Shown: positions 17,788 to 25,949 of the stretch, piece by piece
How positions within the stretch are numbered: position 1 is the first letter of the stretch
Layout of the letters: each line of letters starts with the position of its first letter
DNA from: Gallionella sp.
GTDB lineage: Bacteria; Pseudomonadota; Gammaproteobacteria; Burkholderiales; Gallionellaceae
Direction of reading: 5' to 3'
NCBI GenBank assembly: GCA_028689145.1
Contig: JAQTWT010000013.1
Coordinates: 1-56,926 of the forward strand
DNA length: 56,926 nt
Position numbers and translations under genes: made by a program
The notes under the pieces: model-generated
Seen by the model: the letters and a program-made list of their open reading frames with translations, nothing else
What the model was told of the DNA's origin: nothing
Database searches by the model: none

Positions 17788-20523
17788 TTAGGCCTTGTAA
17801 ATCTTGACGGCACATTTTTTGAAATCGGTTTGTTTTGAAATCGGGCAAGTCGAATCCAGAGTCACTTTATTGATGAATACTCCTTCGTCGAACCACGGCA
17901 CATATACCGTGCCTTTGGGTGGACGGTTGCGCCCCTTGGTTTCGACAGTCGCTTTTATCTTGCCACGGCGTGATTCGATCCACGCCGTATCTTCACGCTT
18001 TAGTTTCCGCGATTTGGCATCTTCAGGGTGCATATAGATCAGTGCTGCCGGCACAGCCCAATGCAGCTCCCTCACACGGCGCGTCATGGTGCCGGAGTGC
18101 CAGTGTTCCAGAACACGACCGGTGCAAAGCCACATATTGTAGTTTTCATCCGGCTGTTCAACGGGAGCGGCATAGGGACGGAAGAAAATTTTCGCTTTGC
18201 CCGCGATGCTGGTCTTCTCTTGATTTGTGATGCCATCAAGATTGCCGCTGGGCAATGATTTGAATGCCGAGCCATAAAAATCGAAGCCGCTGCCTTTTTT
18301 GACGTAGGGGTCGTATTCCTCATTGAAGCGCCAATGGGTTTCTTTGCCGTTGACCACCGGCCACTTCAAGCCGCGCACATCGTCGCGGAAATACACGTCG
18401 AACTCGGCCAAATCATGGGCGTGGCCGCGACCGAATTGGGCATACTCTTCAAACAGTGCTTTCTCGGGGAACCAGTGATCCCCCAGCAACTTTGCCGTAT
18501 GGTTTTCGTGTCCCTTGCTGACTGCATCCGGCCATTTGAATTTGCGGTTATCCGGCGTGGCAAACAACACGTCGTATAAAGTTGCTTCGGGTGAATAACC
18601 TGAACCGGTCAGCACATCGGGCAGCTTACCGTCCGGGTATCCGTCTTCTTTCAGTCCAGGTACTTGCTGTTCACCCCATACCTCTTTGAGTTTGAAGCGT
18701 TTGGAGAATTCGATGATCTGCCATATATCGCTGCGGGCCTGTCCCGGCGGTGATACCTGCTCCCGCCACATCTGTGTGCGACGCTCTGCATTTCCGTAGG
18801 CCCCCCATTTTTCAAAGATCATTGCGGCGGGCAGAACCAGATCTGCCACTTTGGTGGAAATTCCGGGATACGCATCAGATACGATAATGAAGTTGTCCAT
18901 CTCGCGTGCGGCTTTTATCCAGTGGTTGGCATTAGCTGTATCCTGGAAGGGGTTGCAGACCTGCACCCAGGCCCATTTGATCTGGCCATCTTCCAGGTCG
19001 CGCATGATCTTGGTGAAATGGCTGCCCACCTTCGGATTGAGTGTGTTGGCGGGTAATTTCCAAATCTTTTCAGAAGCCGCGCGGTGCGCGGGATTGTTCA
19101 CCACCATGTCGGCAGGCAAGCGATGCGAAAAAGTCCCTACCTCGCGTGCTGTGCCGCATGCGGATGGCTGACCGGTGAGCGAAAATGCGCCATTACCGGG
19201 CATCGCTTGCTTGCCCAGCAGCAGATGCACCATGTAGGCTTGTTCGTTGACCCAGGTGCCACGCTGATGCTGGTTAAAACCCATGGTCCAGAAGCTCACC
19301 ACCTTGCGCTTTTTTTCGATGTAGAGATCGGCCAGTTGCCTGAGCTTGGCTTTGAAGGAATCGAGAGATTCATCCGCGTCGCCTTTGGCCAGTTCTGCCA
19401 CGAAGTCCAGCGTGTATGGCTCGACACCTTTCTTGAAATCTTCGAAGGTGATCAGCCAGTGTTTATCGGGAGTAGCCCGATTTTTTTGATCCACCCTGGC
19501 ACCGGTTTGCTTGCCCTGCGCGATTGCTTCCTGTGGGTTCAAGATCATCGTCAATTCTTTGGCATTTACATCTTTTTCGGCGGCATAATCAAACTTGTCC
19601 GAGCCGCGCATGCCATAGCCGATGTCGGTTGGGCCTGCCGCAAAAGCGCAGTGTTTGTTGACGAAATCCCAATTTACCGCGTCGCGCGTCACAATCTCGC
19701 GGGCCAGATAGTTCATGATGGCAAGGTCGGTAGAGGGCTTGAAGACGATTTCGATATCCGCAATATCGGAAGACATATTGCTTATCGTCGTCAAGTTCAC
19801 CACGCGCACATTCGGATTGTTCAAACGGCGGTCGGTGACGCGCGTCCACAACACCGGATGCATCTCCGCCATATTGGCCCCCCACAGCACCATGGTGTCG
19901 GTATGCTCAATATCATCGTAATTGCCGGAAGGCTCGTCAATGCCAAAGGTCTGCATGAATCCTGCCACCGCCGATGCCATGCAGTGACGCGCGTTGGGAT
20001 CCAGATTGTTGCTTCGGAAACCGGCTTTGAACAATTTAACGGCAGCATAACCTTCCTGAACAGTATGCTGTCCGGAAGCAAAAAAGCCGATGCCGGTCGG
20101 CCCCATTGCGCGGTAAGAGCGCTTGAATTGTTTCTCCATTTCGTCGAATGCACGCTCCCACGACACTTCAACAAAATCGCCCTGTTTGTCGAATCGACCG
20201 TTCTTCATGCGCAACAGGGGTTGTGTGAGACGATCCTTGCCGTACAGAATCTTGCCGTTGAAATAGCCCTTGATACAATTCAAGCCGCGGTTTACCGGAG
20301 CATCCGGGTCGGCTTTCGTGGCGACGATTCTGCCTTTTTCTGTCGCGACCTGAATGCCGCAGCCAACCCCGCAGAAACGGCACACGCCACGATCCCATCG
20401 CCACCCAGCTTCGGCACTTTTGGTTGCGGCCTCGGCCATTTCACTGATCGGCAAACCCACTGTGACAGCGGCAGTTGAAGCGACTGTGCTCAGCTTAAGA
20501 AAATCGCGGCGAGATATGTCCAT
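17788..20523 (-). CDS. napA: Periplasmic nitrate reductase, catalytic molybdoprotein subunit
   Basis: Reduces nitrate to nitrite in the periplasm using a bis-MGD molybdenum centre and one [4Fe-4S] cluster. The 911-residue product begins with a Tat signal (SRRDFLKLS). Then comes the cluster motif C-x2-C-x3-C-x~27-C (CRFCGVGC, later NCIKG) at about residues 47-82, the Mo-ligating Cys in [13 protein letters not shown] near 180, and the molybdopterin-dinucleotide domain at the C-terminus. ATG 20523 is chosen for AGGAGA five bases upstream. Only napB accompanies it, so chaperone NapD and the quinol dehydrogenase must be encoded elsewhere or replaced. A broken Rrf2 regulator lies divergently upstream. 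Confidence 0.94.
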   Translation of the reverse strand: MDISRRDFLKLSTVASTAAVTVGLPISEMAEAATKSAEAGWRWDRGVCRFCGVGCGIQVATEKGRIVATKADPDAPVNRGLNCIKGYFNGKILYGKDRLTQPLLRMKNGRFDKQGDFVEVSWERAFDEMEKQFKRSYRAMGPTGIGFFASGQHTVQEGYAAVKLFKAGFRSNNLDPNARHCMASAVAGFMQTFGIDEPSGNYDDIEHTDTMVLWGANMAEMHPVLWTRVTDRRLNNPNVRVVNLTTISNMSSDIADIEIVFKPSTDLAIMNYLAREIVTRDAVNWDFVNKHCAFAAGPTDIGYGMRGSDKFDYAAEKDVNAKELTMILNPQEAIAQGKQTGARVDQKNRATPDKHWLITFEDFKKGVEPYTLDFVAELAKGDADESLDSFKAKLRQLADLYIEKKRKVVSFWTMGFNQHQRGTWVNEQAYMVHLLLGKQAMPGNGAFSLTGQPSACGTAREVGTFSHRLPADMVVNNPAHRAASEKIWKLPANTLNPKVGSHFTKIMRDLEDGQIKWAWVQVCNPFQDTANANHWIKAAREMDNFIIVSDAYPGISTKVADLVLPAAMIFEKWGAYGNAERRTQMWREQVSPPGQARSDIWQIIEFSKRFKLKEVWGEQQVPGLKEDGYPDGKLPDVLTGSGYSPEATLYDVLFATPDNRKFKWPDAVSKGHENHTAKLLGDHWFPEKALFEEYAQFGRGHAHDLAEFDVYFRDDVRGLKWPVVNGKETHWRFNEEYDPYVKKGSGFDFYGSAFKSLPSGNLDGITNQEKTSIAGKAKIFFRPYAAPVEQPDENYNMWLCTGRVLEHWHSGTMTRRVRELHWAVPAALIYMHPEDAKSRKLKREDTAWIESRRGKIKATVETKGRNRPPKGTVYVPWFDEGVFINKVTLDSTCPISKQTDFKKCAVKIYKA

Positions 20524-20723
20524 GATGTCTCCTGAAATATTTTTTAGTGGGTCAGGTACGATCAAAAGCGTCGGCGAATAAACATTCGCCAGTAGTGAAT
20601 CTATACGTTTTTCTTTAAACAATCAACAATTACAAATGTAATATTTCCATGGGGCGCAGACTGAGATGCTTGGCGTATATAATTGACGATCCGATTCGCC
20701 ACAGGATCGGTCATGCAACTGGC

Positions 20724-20882
20724 ATGTTGACTGATATCACGCTTCGCATCTTGATCTATCTGGGAAATAAAGGCGAGGCCGCCATCATTCAAGAAATAGC
20801 GGATGCTTTCGACATCTCGAAAACACACTTGATGAAGGTCGTCATGACACTGCCCGCTGCCGGTTATAATTGCGACGGGTAA
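20724..20882 (+). pseudogene. Truncated, frameshifted Rrf2-family (NsrR-like) regulator
   Basis: The frame encodes the winged-helix half of an Rrf2 protein (LTDITLRILIYLG, IQEIADAFDISKTHLMKVV, then GY) and stops at 20882 after ~52 residues. Full-length proteins are ~145. At the usual GYI-x-T-x-RG-x-GG segment an extra A (GGTTATAATTGCGACG) shifts the frame; removing it restores Gly-Tyr-Ile-Ala-Thr, but a stop soon follows. The Cys-containing iron-sulfur region is absent. Its start is also abnormal, with a second ATG (20713, CAACTG) out of frame nearby. It is divergent from napA, where an NsrR-type regulator would make sense. Probably non-functional. Confidence 0.7.
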
Positions 20883-20962
20883 TGCATGCCTGCGGTGATC
20901 TTTGTGTCATGTATTTATGCATGTTTGCCAGTCCATATTTACCAAATTTTGGGAGATCGATC

Positions 20963-21409
20963 ATGAACAGAAGAGAGTTGTTGTTGGGTAGTTTGGCGAT
21001 GGCCGGTGCGGCGGTAGTGGGTAGCGCGCGCGCTGCCGAACATAAACATGATATGTCCGAACATCATCATGATGCTTCTTCCGCTAATCTGGCAGTTGCG
21101 GCAGCGGCTTCCGATTGTTTGCAAAAGGGTGAGGTATGCCTGAACCATTGTCTGGATCTGTGGGCGACGGGCGAAAAAGATATGGCATCCTGCGCCAAGA
21201 GCGTGAATCAAGTGCTGGCATTGTGTGGTTCGCTGCAACAGCTGGCCAACCAGAATTCCAAACACCTGGCAAAATTGGCGAAAGTAGCGATGGTGGCCTG
21301 CAAGGAGTGTGAAGACGAGTGCAAGAAATTCGACAAACACGCAGCCTGCAAGGCATGCGGCGAAAGCTGTGCGGCATGTTACAAGGAATGCCAGAAGATC
21401 GCTGCCTAA
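20963..21409 (+). CDS. Csp1-type four-helix-bundle copper storage protein, Tat-exported
   Basis: The 148-residue protein has a Tat-like signal (MNRRELLLGSLAMAGAAVVG), then a His/Met-rich stretch (HKHDMSEHHHD), then a four-helix bundle with 13 Cys, many as C-x2-C or C-x3-C (DC, VCLNHC, ACKECEDEC, CKACGESCAACYKEC). Such bundles (DUF326, Csp family) bind many Cu(I) ions inside the bundle. Exported Csp1 supplies or buffers copper. GGGAGA lies six bases before ATG 20963. No copper transporter is adjacent. A lone position near napAB and a broken Rrf2 gene gives little extra context. Confidence 0.85.
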   Translation: MNRRELLLGSLAMAGAAVVGSARAAEHKHDMSEHHHDASSANLAVAAAASDCLQKGEVCLNHCLDLWATGEKDMASCAKSVNQVLALCGSLQQLANQNSKHLAKLAKVAMVACKECEDECKKFDKHAACKACGESCAACYKECQKIAA

Positions 21410-21448
21410 TTCAAAATTTATAGGGGGCGTGCCCCGTTATAGTTGTTG

Positions 21449-21479
21449 ATCGCCTCGTATGCTTTCCATGCGGGGCGAT
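21449..21479 (+). terminator. Hairpin after the copper storage gene
   Basis: ATCGCCTCGTATG and CATGCGGGGCGAT form a 13-bp stem with two mismatched or wobble positions and a short loop, 40 bases after the stop. The following bases are T-rich (TTGCTTTGCT) but not a clean T-run. Probably the transcription end of the csp1-type gene. Confidence 0.45.
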
Positions 21480-21480
21480 T

Positions 21481-21517
21481 TGCTTTGCTATGCGACAATA
21501 TGTCGCATAGCAAAGCA
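21481..21517. repeat. Perfect 37-base palindrome (17-bp arms, ATA centre)
   Basis: TGCTTTGCTATGCGACA (21481-21497) and its exact reverse complement (21501-21517) flank ATA. No T-run follows, so it is not a normal terminator. It lies about 105 bases before tonB and could be an operator, a processing hairpin or a terminator variant. Confidence 0.75.
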
Positions 21518-21556
21518 GCCTCTCTATCGGTAGTATCCGTTCGTTTTTCGTAATTT

Positions 21557-21575
21557 ATAAAAAATAATCATTAAA
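21557..21575 (+). promoter_or_regulatory. Candidate Fur box upstream of tonB
   Basis: The 19-base stretch centred on AATAATCATTA matches about 12 of 19 positions of the Fur consensus, including a perfect ATAATCATTA half. It is 48 bases before the tonB start. Iron control of tonB-exbBD would be expected, but this AT-rich match is only moderate. Confidence 0.35.
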
Positions 21576-21622
21576 ATTCAGAGGGGAGGCAGTGATGAGA
21601 AAGTATACTTGCTAGTATTGCT

Positions 21623-22291
21623 ATGAGTGTGTTGGTGTATCCCCCAGTGATGACTATTGTGACTCCCGCAGATTTGCCGTTGCGTGACCGTTCGCTGATC
21701 GTGGTATTGGTGGTTCTCGCGCATGCGTTGTTGCTGTGGTCTCTGGTGTCGTTGCCCGATTTTTCCAGAATAGCGCATCATGAAATGTCGGTCAGTATCG
21801 CGGCCATGCCGATTCCGACGCAAGCTGTTGCGGCGGAACCGCAGCCCAAGCTCGAGCCGGTGGTGAAACCAAAAACGGTTGAACCGCGTGTTCAACCAGT
21901 AGCGGAAGCCGTGACACCTGCCGCACCTGAGGAGCAGCCCGCGTCGCCGCCGTTAACGAATGCCGCTCCCGCTCAGCCGGTTAATGTCCCGTCCGGACTG
22001 CCTGACAGCGAACCGGACTATCAGGCGGCGTATCTTAACAACCCGGTTCCCGTTTATCCGATGGTGGCGCGGAGGATGGGTTGGCAGGGTAAGGTGGTGC
22101 TGAATGTCGAGGTGCTGGCAAGCGGTTCGCCCGGTCAGATCAAGTTGCAGCAGAGCAGCGGGCATGAAGTGCTGGACAACGCGGCAATGCAGGCGGTGCG
22201 TGACTGGCGGTTCGTCGCGGCACGCCAGAGTGGGCAAGCGGTATCCAGATGGTTTCTGGTTCCGATTCCGTTTATTTTGAAAGAGGATTAA
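21623..22291 (+). CDS. tonB: TonB energy-transducing protein
   Basis: Couples the inner-membrane proton-motive force to TonB-dependent outer-membrane receptors (siderophores, haem, vitamins). The 222-residue protein has one N-terminal membrane anchor (residues ~25-43), a Pro/Glu/Val-rich periplasm-spanning segment (65-120) and the C-terminal TonB domain (VPVYPMVARRMGWQGKV..., WRF, PI-x-F). Upstream, a strong GAGGGGAGG drives a six-codon mini frame (21595-21615) that ends eight bases before ATG 21623, so tonB may be translated by reinitiation. An ATG at 21650 is an alternative start. It forms an operon with exbB and exbD. Confidence 0.92.
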   Translation: MSVLVYPPVMTIVTPADLPLRDRSLIVVLVVLAHALLLWSLVSLPDFSRIAHHEMSVSIAAMPIPTQAVAAEPQPKLEPVVKPKTVEPRVQPVAEAVTPAAPEEQPASPPLTNAAPAQPVNVPSGLPDSEPDYQAAYLNNPVPVYPMVARRMGWQGKVVLNVEVLASGSPGQIKLQQSSGHEVLDNAAMQAVRDWRFVAARQSGQAVSRWFLVPIPFILKED

Positions 22292-22947
22292 TGATGTTGT
22301 TATTCAGCAGCGGTTCGGTCATTGTCAGTATCACACTGCTGGTGTTGCTGCTTTGTTCTGTGTTCACTTGGTCAATCGTGCTGTACAAGCTGCTGCAACA
22401 GAAGCGTAACGGTCAAATGAACAAGCTGTTCGCGCAGCAGTTTTGGGATTCGCCGGACTGGAAAAGCGCCGAGCGGGTGAGCGAGCAGCATGAAGGCCAG
22501 TTGGCCAGTCTGGCACGTACGGCTTTCACCGAGTTGCGCGAGCTGGGCAGCGGCAAGACCGACCTCAAGCATGCGGGTGCGCCGCAGGAATTGATGGAAA
22601 ATGCCTTGCGCCAGCAGATACGCAACCTCCAGCGCAAGGGAGAAAGCGGCCTGGCCGAGTTGGCCGGTATCGGCTCCACCTCGCCTTTCATCGGGCTGTT
22701 CGGCACGGTGTGGGGCATCATGCATGCGTTGCAGGAAATCGGTAAAACCGGTTCGGCCAGTCTGGACGTGGTGGCGGGGCCGATCGGTGAAGCGCTGGTC
22801 GCCACCGCATTCGGCATTGCGACCGCGCTGCCCGCAGTGCTGGCCTACAACTATTATCTGCGCCGCTTGCGCTTGAACCTCACCGACCTGGAGAATTTTA
22901 CCGACGACTTTGCCCGGCTGGCGCGCAAATACGACTACAAGGTGTGA
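22291..22947 (+). CDS. exbB: ExbB/MotA/TolQ-family proton channel protein
   Basis: Forms the pentameric inner-membrane channel of the TonB motor. The ~218-residue protein has three membrane helices: N-terminal (residues ~10-30), central with the SPFIGLFGTVWGIM motif (about 132-150), and third with AFGIATALPAVLAYNYY (about 170-195). Two tandem ATGs exist: 22291 overlaps the tonB stop, and 22294 is better spaced from AGAGGA. It is coupled to tonB (overlap) and exbD (one-base gap). Confidence 0.93.
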   Translation: MMLLFSSGSVIVSITLLVLLLCSVFTWSIVLYKLLQQKRNGQMNKLFAQQFWDSPDWKSAERVSEQHEGQLASLARTAFTELRELGSGKTDLKHAGAPQELMENALRQQIRNLQRKGESGLAELAGIGSTSPFIGLFGTVWGIMHALQEIGKTGSASLDVVAGPIGEALVATAFGIATALPAVLAYNYYLRRLRLNLTDLENFTDDFARLARKYDYKV

Positions 22948-22948
22948 C

Positions 22949-23356
22949 ATGGCTTTCAAGTCCCAATCCGATCAGGAAATGATGAGCGAGATCAACGTCA
23001 CGCCGCTGGTGGACGTGATGCTGGTGTTGCTGGTGGTGTTTATTGTCACCGCACCGTTGCTGTCGCAGTCGCTCGAAGTGAAACTGCCCAAAACTGCAGC
23101 GGTGGCGACGCGCATGGACACCAAACAACAGACCATCACCATAGATGCGCAAGGGCTGGTAGCCTTGGACAGCAACGTGATGGGCGATGAAAAACTGGCG
23201 CAGCAACTCGCCGATTCAGCCGCGGGAAAGGATAACTTCGAGTTGCACATCCATGCCGACGTGGCTGTTCCTTACGGGCGCGTGGCGCAGATCATGGCGA
23301 TCGCGCAGCATGCCGGAGTGAGCAAGCTGTCGTTCATGACCATGGCAGGGCATTAG
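22949..23356 (+). CDS. exbD: ExbD/TolR-family biopolymer transport protein
   Basis: The partner of ExbB whose single helix lies in the ExbB pore. The 135-residue protein has the conserved SEINVTPLVDVMLVLLVVF segment in which Asp (of LVDVML) is the proton-path residue, and a small periplasmic domain. It starts one base after the exbB stop. It is the last gene of tonB-exbB-exbD; a repeat and then a strong terminator follow. Confidence 0.93.
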   Translation: MAFKSQSDQEMMSEINVTPLVDVMLVLLVVFIVTAPLLSQSLEVKLPKTAAVATRMDTKQQTITIDAQGLVALDSNVMGDEKLAQQLADSAAGKDNFELHIHADVAVPYGRVAQIMAIAQHAGVSKLSFMTMAGH

Positions 23357-23363
23357 ATGGGTT

Positions 23364-23434
23364 GTAGGGGCGCGATTTATCGCGCCCTTTTTTCGATCAT
23401 GAATAGTTCAGGGCGCGATAAATCGCGCCCCTAC
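23364..23434. repeat. GTAG-footed inverted hairpin pair (family C)
   Basis: Two units in opposite orientation (23364-23387, 23411-23434) each have GTAGG at the foot and a GGCGCGA-TTTA-TCGCGCC hairpin. They have the same foot and loop as families A, B and D with a different stem. They lie between exbD and the terminator. Confidence 0.8.
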
Positions 23435-23440
23435 TGATGA

Positions 23441-23467
23441 AAAAAGGCACGCTAAGCGTGCCTTTTT
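23441..23467. terminator. Bidirectional terminator between exbD and the DEAD-box gene
   Basis: AAAAAGGCACGC and GCGTGCCTTTTT form a 12-bp perfect stem with a TAA loop, giving T-runs on both strands for the convergent exbD and helicase genes. Confidence 0.9.
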
Positions 23468-23507
23468 GTTTTAGTCGCAGGGTGACCGGTTAAAGCCAAC
23501 CATGCGT

Positions 23508-25118
23508 TTAACGGGTGCTGCCGTTGTTGCCGCGCCCGAGGGTATAGCTGGGACGATCACCATCACGGCGCGGTGCGCTGTTGCCGCCGCGATTCTGGCT
23601 TTGGCCGCCGAAGCTGCGTTCTTGGCTACGCGGTTTTGCTTGCCCGCCAAAACCTTGACCAAATCCCTGGCTGCGAGCCGGTCCGCCAGCGCCCGGAGCA
23701 TGTCCTTGGGCGGTGTTGCCGTTGGCTTGACCGTGCCATTGGCCGTGGCCTTCCTTGCGTCCGGTATGGCTATGACGGCTGTCCGGCGCGCTGTGATGGA
23801 AACCGGCACCGCCGTTATTACCGTTGCCGGTAAAAGCGCTGCTGCGATTGCCGGCGTATCCTCCGGCATTACGGTTGCCGCCGAAACCACCGGCATTGCC
23901 GCCGAATCCGGGACCACCGCTACGGCGCGGGCCGCTGCTGTTGCCGCGCGGACGATCCGAAGACGGGCCGGTGCGCAGTTTGTATTTTGGTTCCAGACCT
24001 TCGATGGTGTGCATCTTGATGCTTTGTTCGGTGTAGCGTTCGATGCGCTTCAACAGTTGCGCATCGCGGTTCGACGCGAACGAGATGGCGATGCCGGACG
24101 AGCCGCCGCGGCCGGTACGGCCAATGCGGTGCACGTAGTCTTCGGCGAACTTGGGCAGGTCGAAGTTGATCACATGCGAGATGCCGCGCACGTCGAGACC
24201 GCGCGCCGCCACATCGGTGGCGACCAGCACGCGCACGTTACCGTTGCGCATATTGAGCAGGGTGCGGTTGCGTTCGCGCTGACTCATGTCGCCGTGCAAT
24301 GCCGCGACTGAATGGCCTTGTGCGGACAACTGGTCGGCAAGACTGTCGGCATCGCGCTTGGTAGCGGTGAATACCAGTGCCTGATTCATGTCCACGTCAG
24401 TCAGCAGATGGCTGAGCATTTTGTTCTTGTGTGCCACGTCATCGGCAAACATCATGCGTTGCTCGATGTTCTCGTGCTTGTCTTTGGCTGCCGAAACGTT
24501 GATACGCTTCGGCTCCTTGAGCAGGCGCGAGGCCAGATTGCCGACCACGCCTTCCAGCGTTGCGGAAAACAGCAGGGTCTGGCGGGTCTTGGGCGTAGCT
24601 GCGGCAATGCGTTCTACATCATCGACAAAGCCCATGTCCAGCATGCGATCCGCTTCGTCCAGAATCAACACTTCCAAACGCGAGAAGTCGATACGGCCTC
24701 GTTCCAGATGGTCGATCAGACGGCCTGGCGTGGCGACCAGAATATCCACATGACTGGACAGCAAACGGTTCTGCACCGGGTAAGGCATGCCGCCCAAGAT
24801 GCTGATGATCTTGAAGCGCATGTTCTTGCCGTATTTGGTTGCGGCATCGCAGACTTGTTGCGCCAGTTCGCGGGTCGGGGTCAACACCAGCACACGCGGG
24901 CCTTTGCCGGGCAGTGCGGATGGTGTGGCCAAACGGTTCAGCGCGGGCAGGATAAAGGCGGCAGTTTTGCCGCTGCCGGTTTGCGCCGAGGCCATCAGAT
25001 CATGGCCGGCAATGATTTCGGGGATGGCCTGCGCCTGGATCGGCGTTGGCTCGGTGTAGCCGGTTTCGGCAATCGCCTTGAGAATGGCGGCGTTTAAATT
25101 TAATTCTTCGAATGACAT
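23508..25118 (-). CDS. rhlE: DEAD-box RNA helicase, RhlE type
   Basis: ATP-dependent RNA helicase of the RhlE subgroup, which helps ribosome assembly and mRNA turnover, often in the cold. In the 536-residue protein the motifs are the Q motif (GYTEPTPIQAQAIP), AQTGSGKT, PTRELAQQ, TPGRL, DEAD (VLILDEADRMLDMGF), SAT, then ATDVAARGLD and HRIGRTGRGG. From residue ~380 a Gly/Asn/Arg/His-rich low-complexity tail of ~150 residues is probably disordered and RNA-binding. AAAGGAAG precedes the ATG. The 408-base upstream gap suggests a long 5' UTR, as known for cold-induced helicase genes. Confidence 0.92.
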   Translation of the reverse strand: MSFEELNLNAAILKAIAETGYTEPTPIQAQAIPEIIAGHDLMASAQTGSGKTAAFILPALNRLATPSALPGKGPRVLVLTPTRELAQQVCDAATKYGKNMRFKIISILGGMPYPVQNRLLSSHVDILVATPGRLIDHLERGRIDFSRLEVLILDEADRMLDMGFVDDVERIAAATPKTRQTLLFSATLEGVVGNLASRLLKEPKRINVSAAKDKHENIEQRMMFADDVAHKNKMLSHLLTDVDMNQALVFTATKRDADSLADQLSAQGHSVAALHGDMSQRERNRTLLNMRNGNVRVLVATDVAARGLDVRGISHVINFDLPKFAEDYVHRIGRTGRGGSSGIAISFASNRDAQLLKRIERYTEQSIKMHTIEGLEPKYKLRTGPSSDRPRGNSSGPRRSGGPGFGGNAGGFGGNRNAGGYAGNRSSAFTGNGNNGGAGFHHSAPDSRHSHTGRKEGHGQWHGQANGNTAQGHAPGAGGPARSQGFGQGFGGQAKPRSQERSFGGQSQNRGGNSAPRRDGDRPSYTLGRGNNGSTR

Positions 25119-25526
25119 GGTGCTTCCTTTTTAAGATCAAAGGGAATACGTTTCGCCATGCCGAATATGATCCGGAATGACAAATTTTGCAGCTCCCTAA
25201 GGTAAGCGCAGGCAGTAAAACTACACGTTGAACGGGCAGACGATTAACCGGCGCATAAAACATCGTTGCTAACCGGAAAACCCAGAATTTCTTGATGAGT
25301 TTTTTTGACAGGCGCGATTTGCATACGCGCGAGAGATAGGTCAGAAAACGATGAACCAATGCCGCAATGTGCGGCAAGGCGCGCATTATACTGACGGAAG
25401 AAATAAAAGCCAGCGGTATTTTTTGCGCTCTGCCCGTGATGGGCTAAGATGGGCGCTAATCCAAAATATATGTATGGCCGCGTGGCAATGCAAAGCAGCA
25501 ATTAGAGATGATAAAGGGTATGCAGA
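25119..25526. other. Divergent intergenic region upstream of the helicase gene
   Basis: 408 bases carry the promoters of the minus-strand helicase and the plus-strand gene at 25527. I see no tRNA, repeat of the listed families or convincing small gene. Most may be the helicase 5' UTR. Confidence 0.4.
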
Positions 25527-25838
25527 ATGAGCCAGATTGAAGATCACCGTGCTGAAACGTCCCTTATTGAGCGGGAACTGATGAGGAAAATGTTGGCGCT
25601 TGGCCTGGATTGGCATGATGATGTCACCATGAATAAACTTGCGGCAGAATGCAAGGCTTTCGGTCCGGAGCAAGCCCAGGCCGCATTTGCTCAGGGTGAC
25701 GGGGAAGCCAAGGTAAAAGCGGAGATATTTGCTTTGGCATCACTGATGATGAAGACCATGGGAAGCGCCGCAAACGATGATCGGGAAGTGCATGGCGGGG
25801 AAGTCTGGAAGGCTTTCGGCAAGCACTTGTACGATTAA
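25527..25838 (+). CDS. Conserved hypothetical protein (103 aa)
   Basis: I do not recognise a family. The protein is soluble and mostly helical, with charged N- and C-termini and a Met-rich middle (FALASLMMKTMGSAAND near 70-86). It has one Cys and no signal peptide. A weak GATAAAGGG lies before the ATG. It stands alone between the divergent helicase gene and typA, 111 bases before typA. Confidence 0.65.
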   Translation: MSQIEDHRAETSLIERELMRKMLALGLDWHDDVTMNKLAAECKAFGPEQAQAAFAQGDGEAKVKAEIFALASLMMKTMGSAANDDREVHGGEVWKAFGKHLYD

Positions 25839-25949
25839 CGTATCCGCTGCCTCAATAGTTCAAATATATGCGATATGAGGTCGAGCGGGACTGTATCGCT
25901 CTCCTCTGTGATAGAATGCGCCCCCTTTTCACATAGCAAGGCTGTTTCC

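Noticed and set aside
19084..20478. 464-codon plus-strand frame opposite napA
   Set aside because: Antisense of napA coding DNA; no recognisable domain and no ribosome site.
20540..20645. FNR box upstream of napA
   Set aside because: Only half matches to TTGAT-N4-ATCAA are seen (TTGATTGTTTAAAG, TTGATCGTACCTGA); too weak to call.
23364..23434. Start of a CRISPR array
   Set aside because: The repeats are inverted pairs with two units and no regular spacers; no cas genes are in the window.
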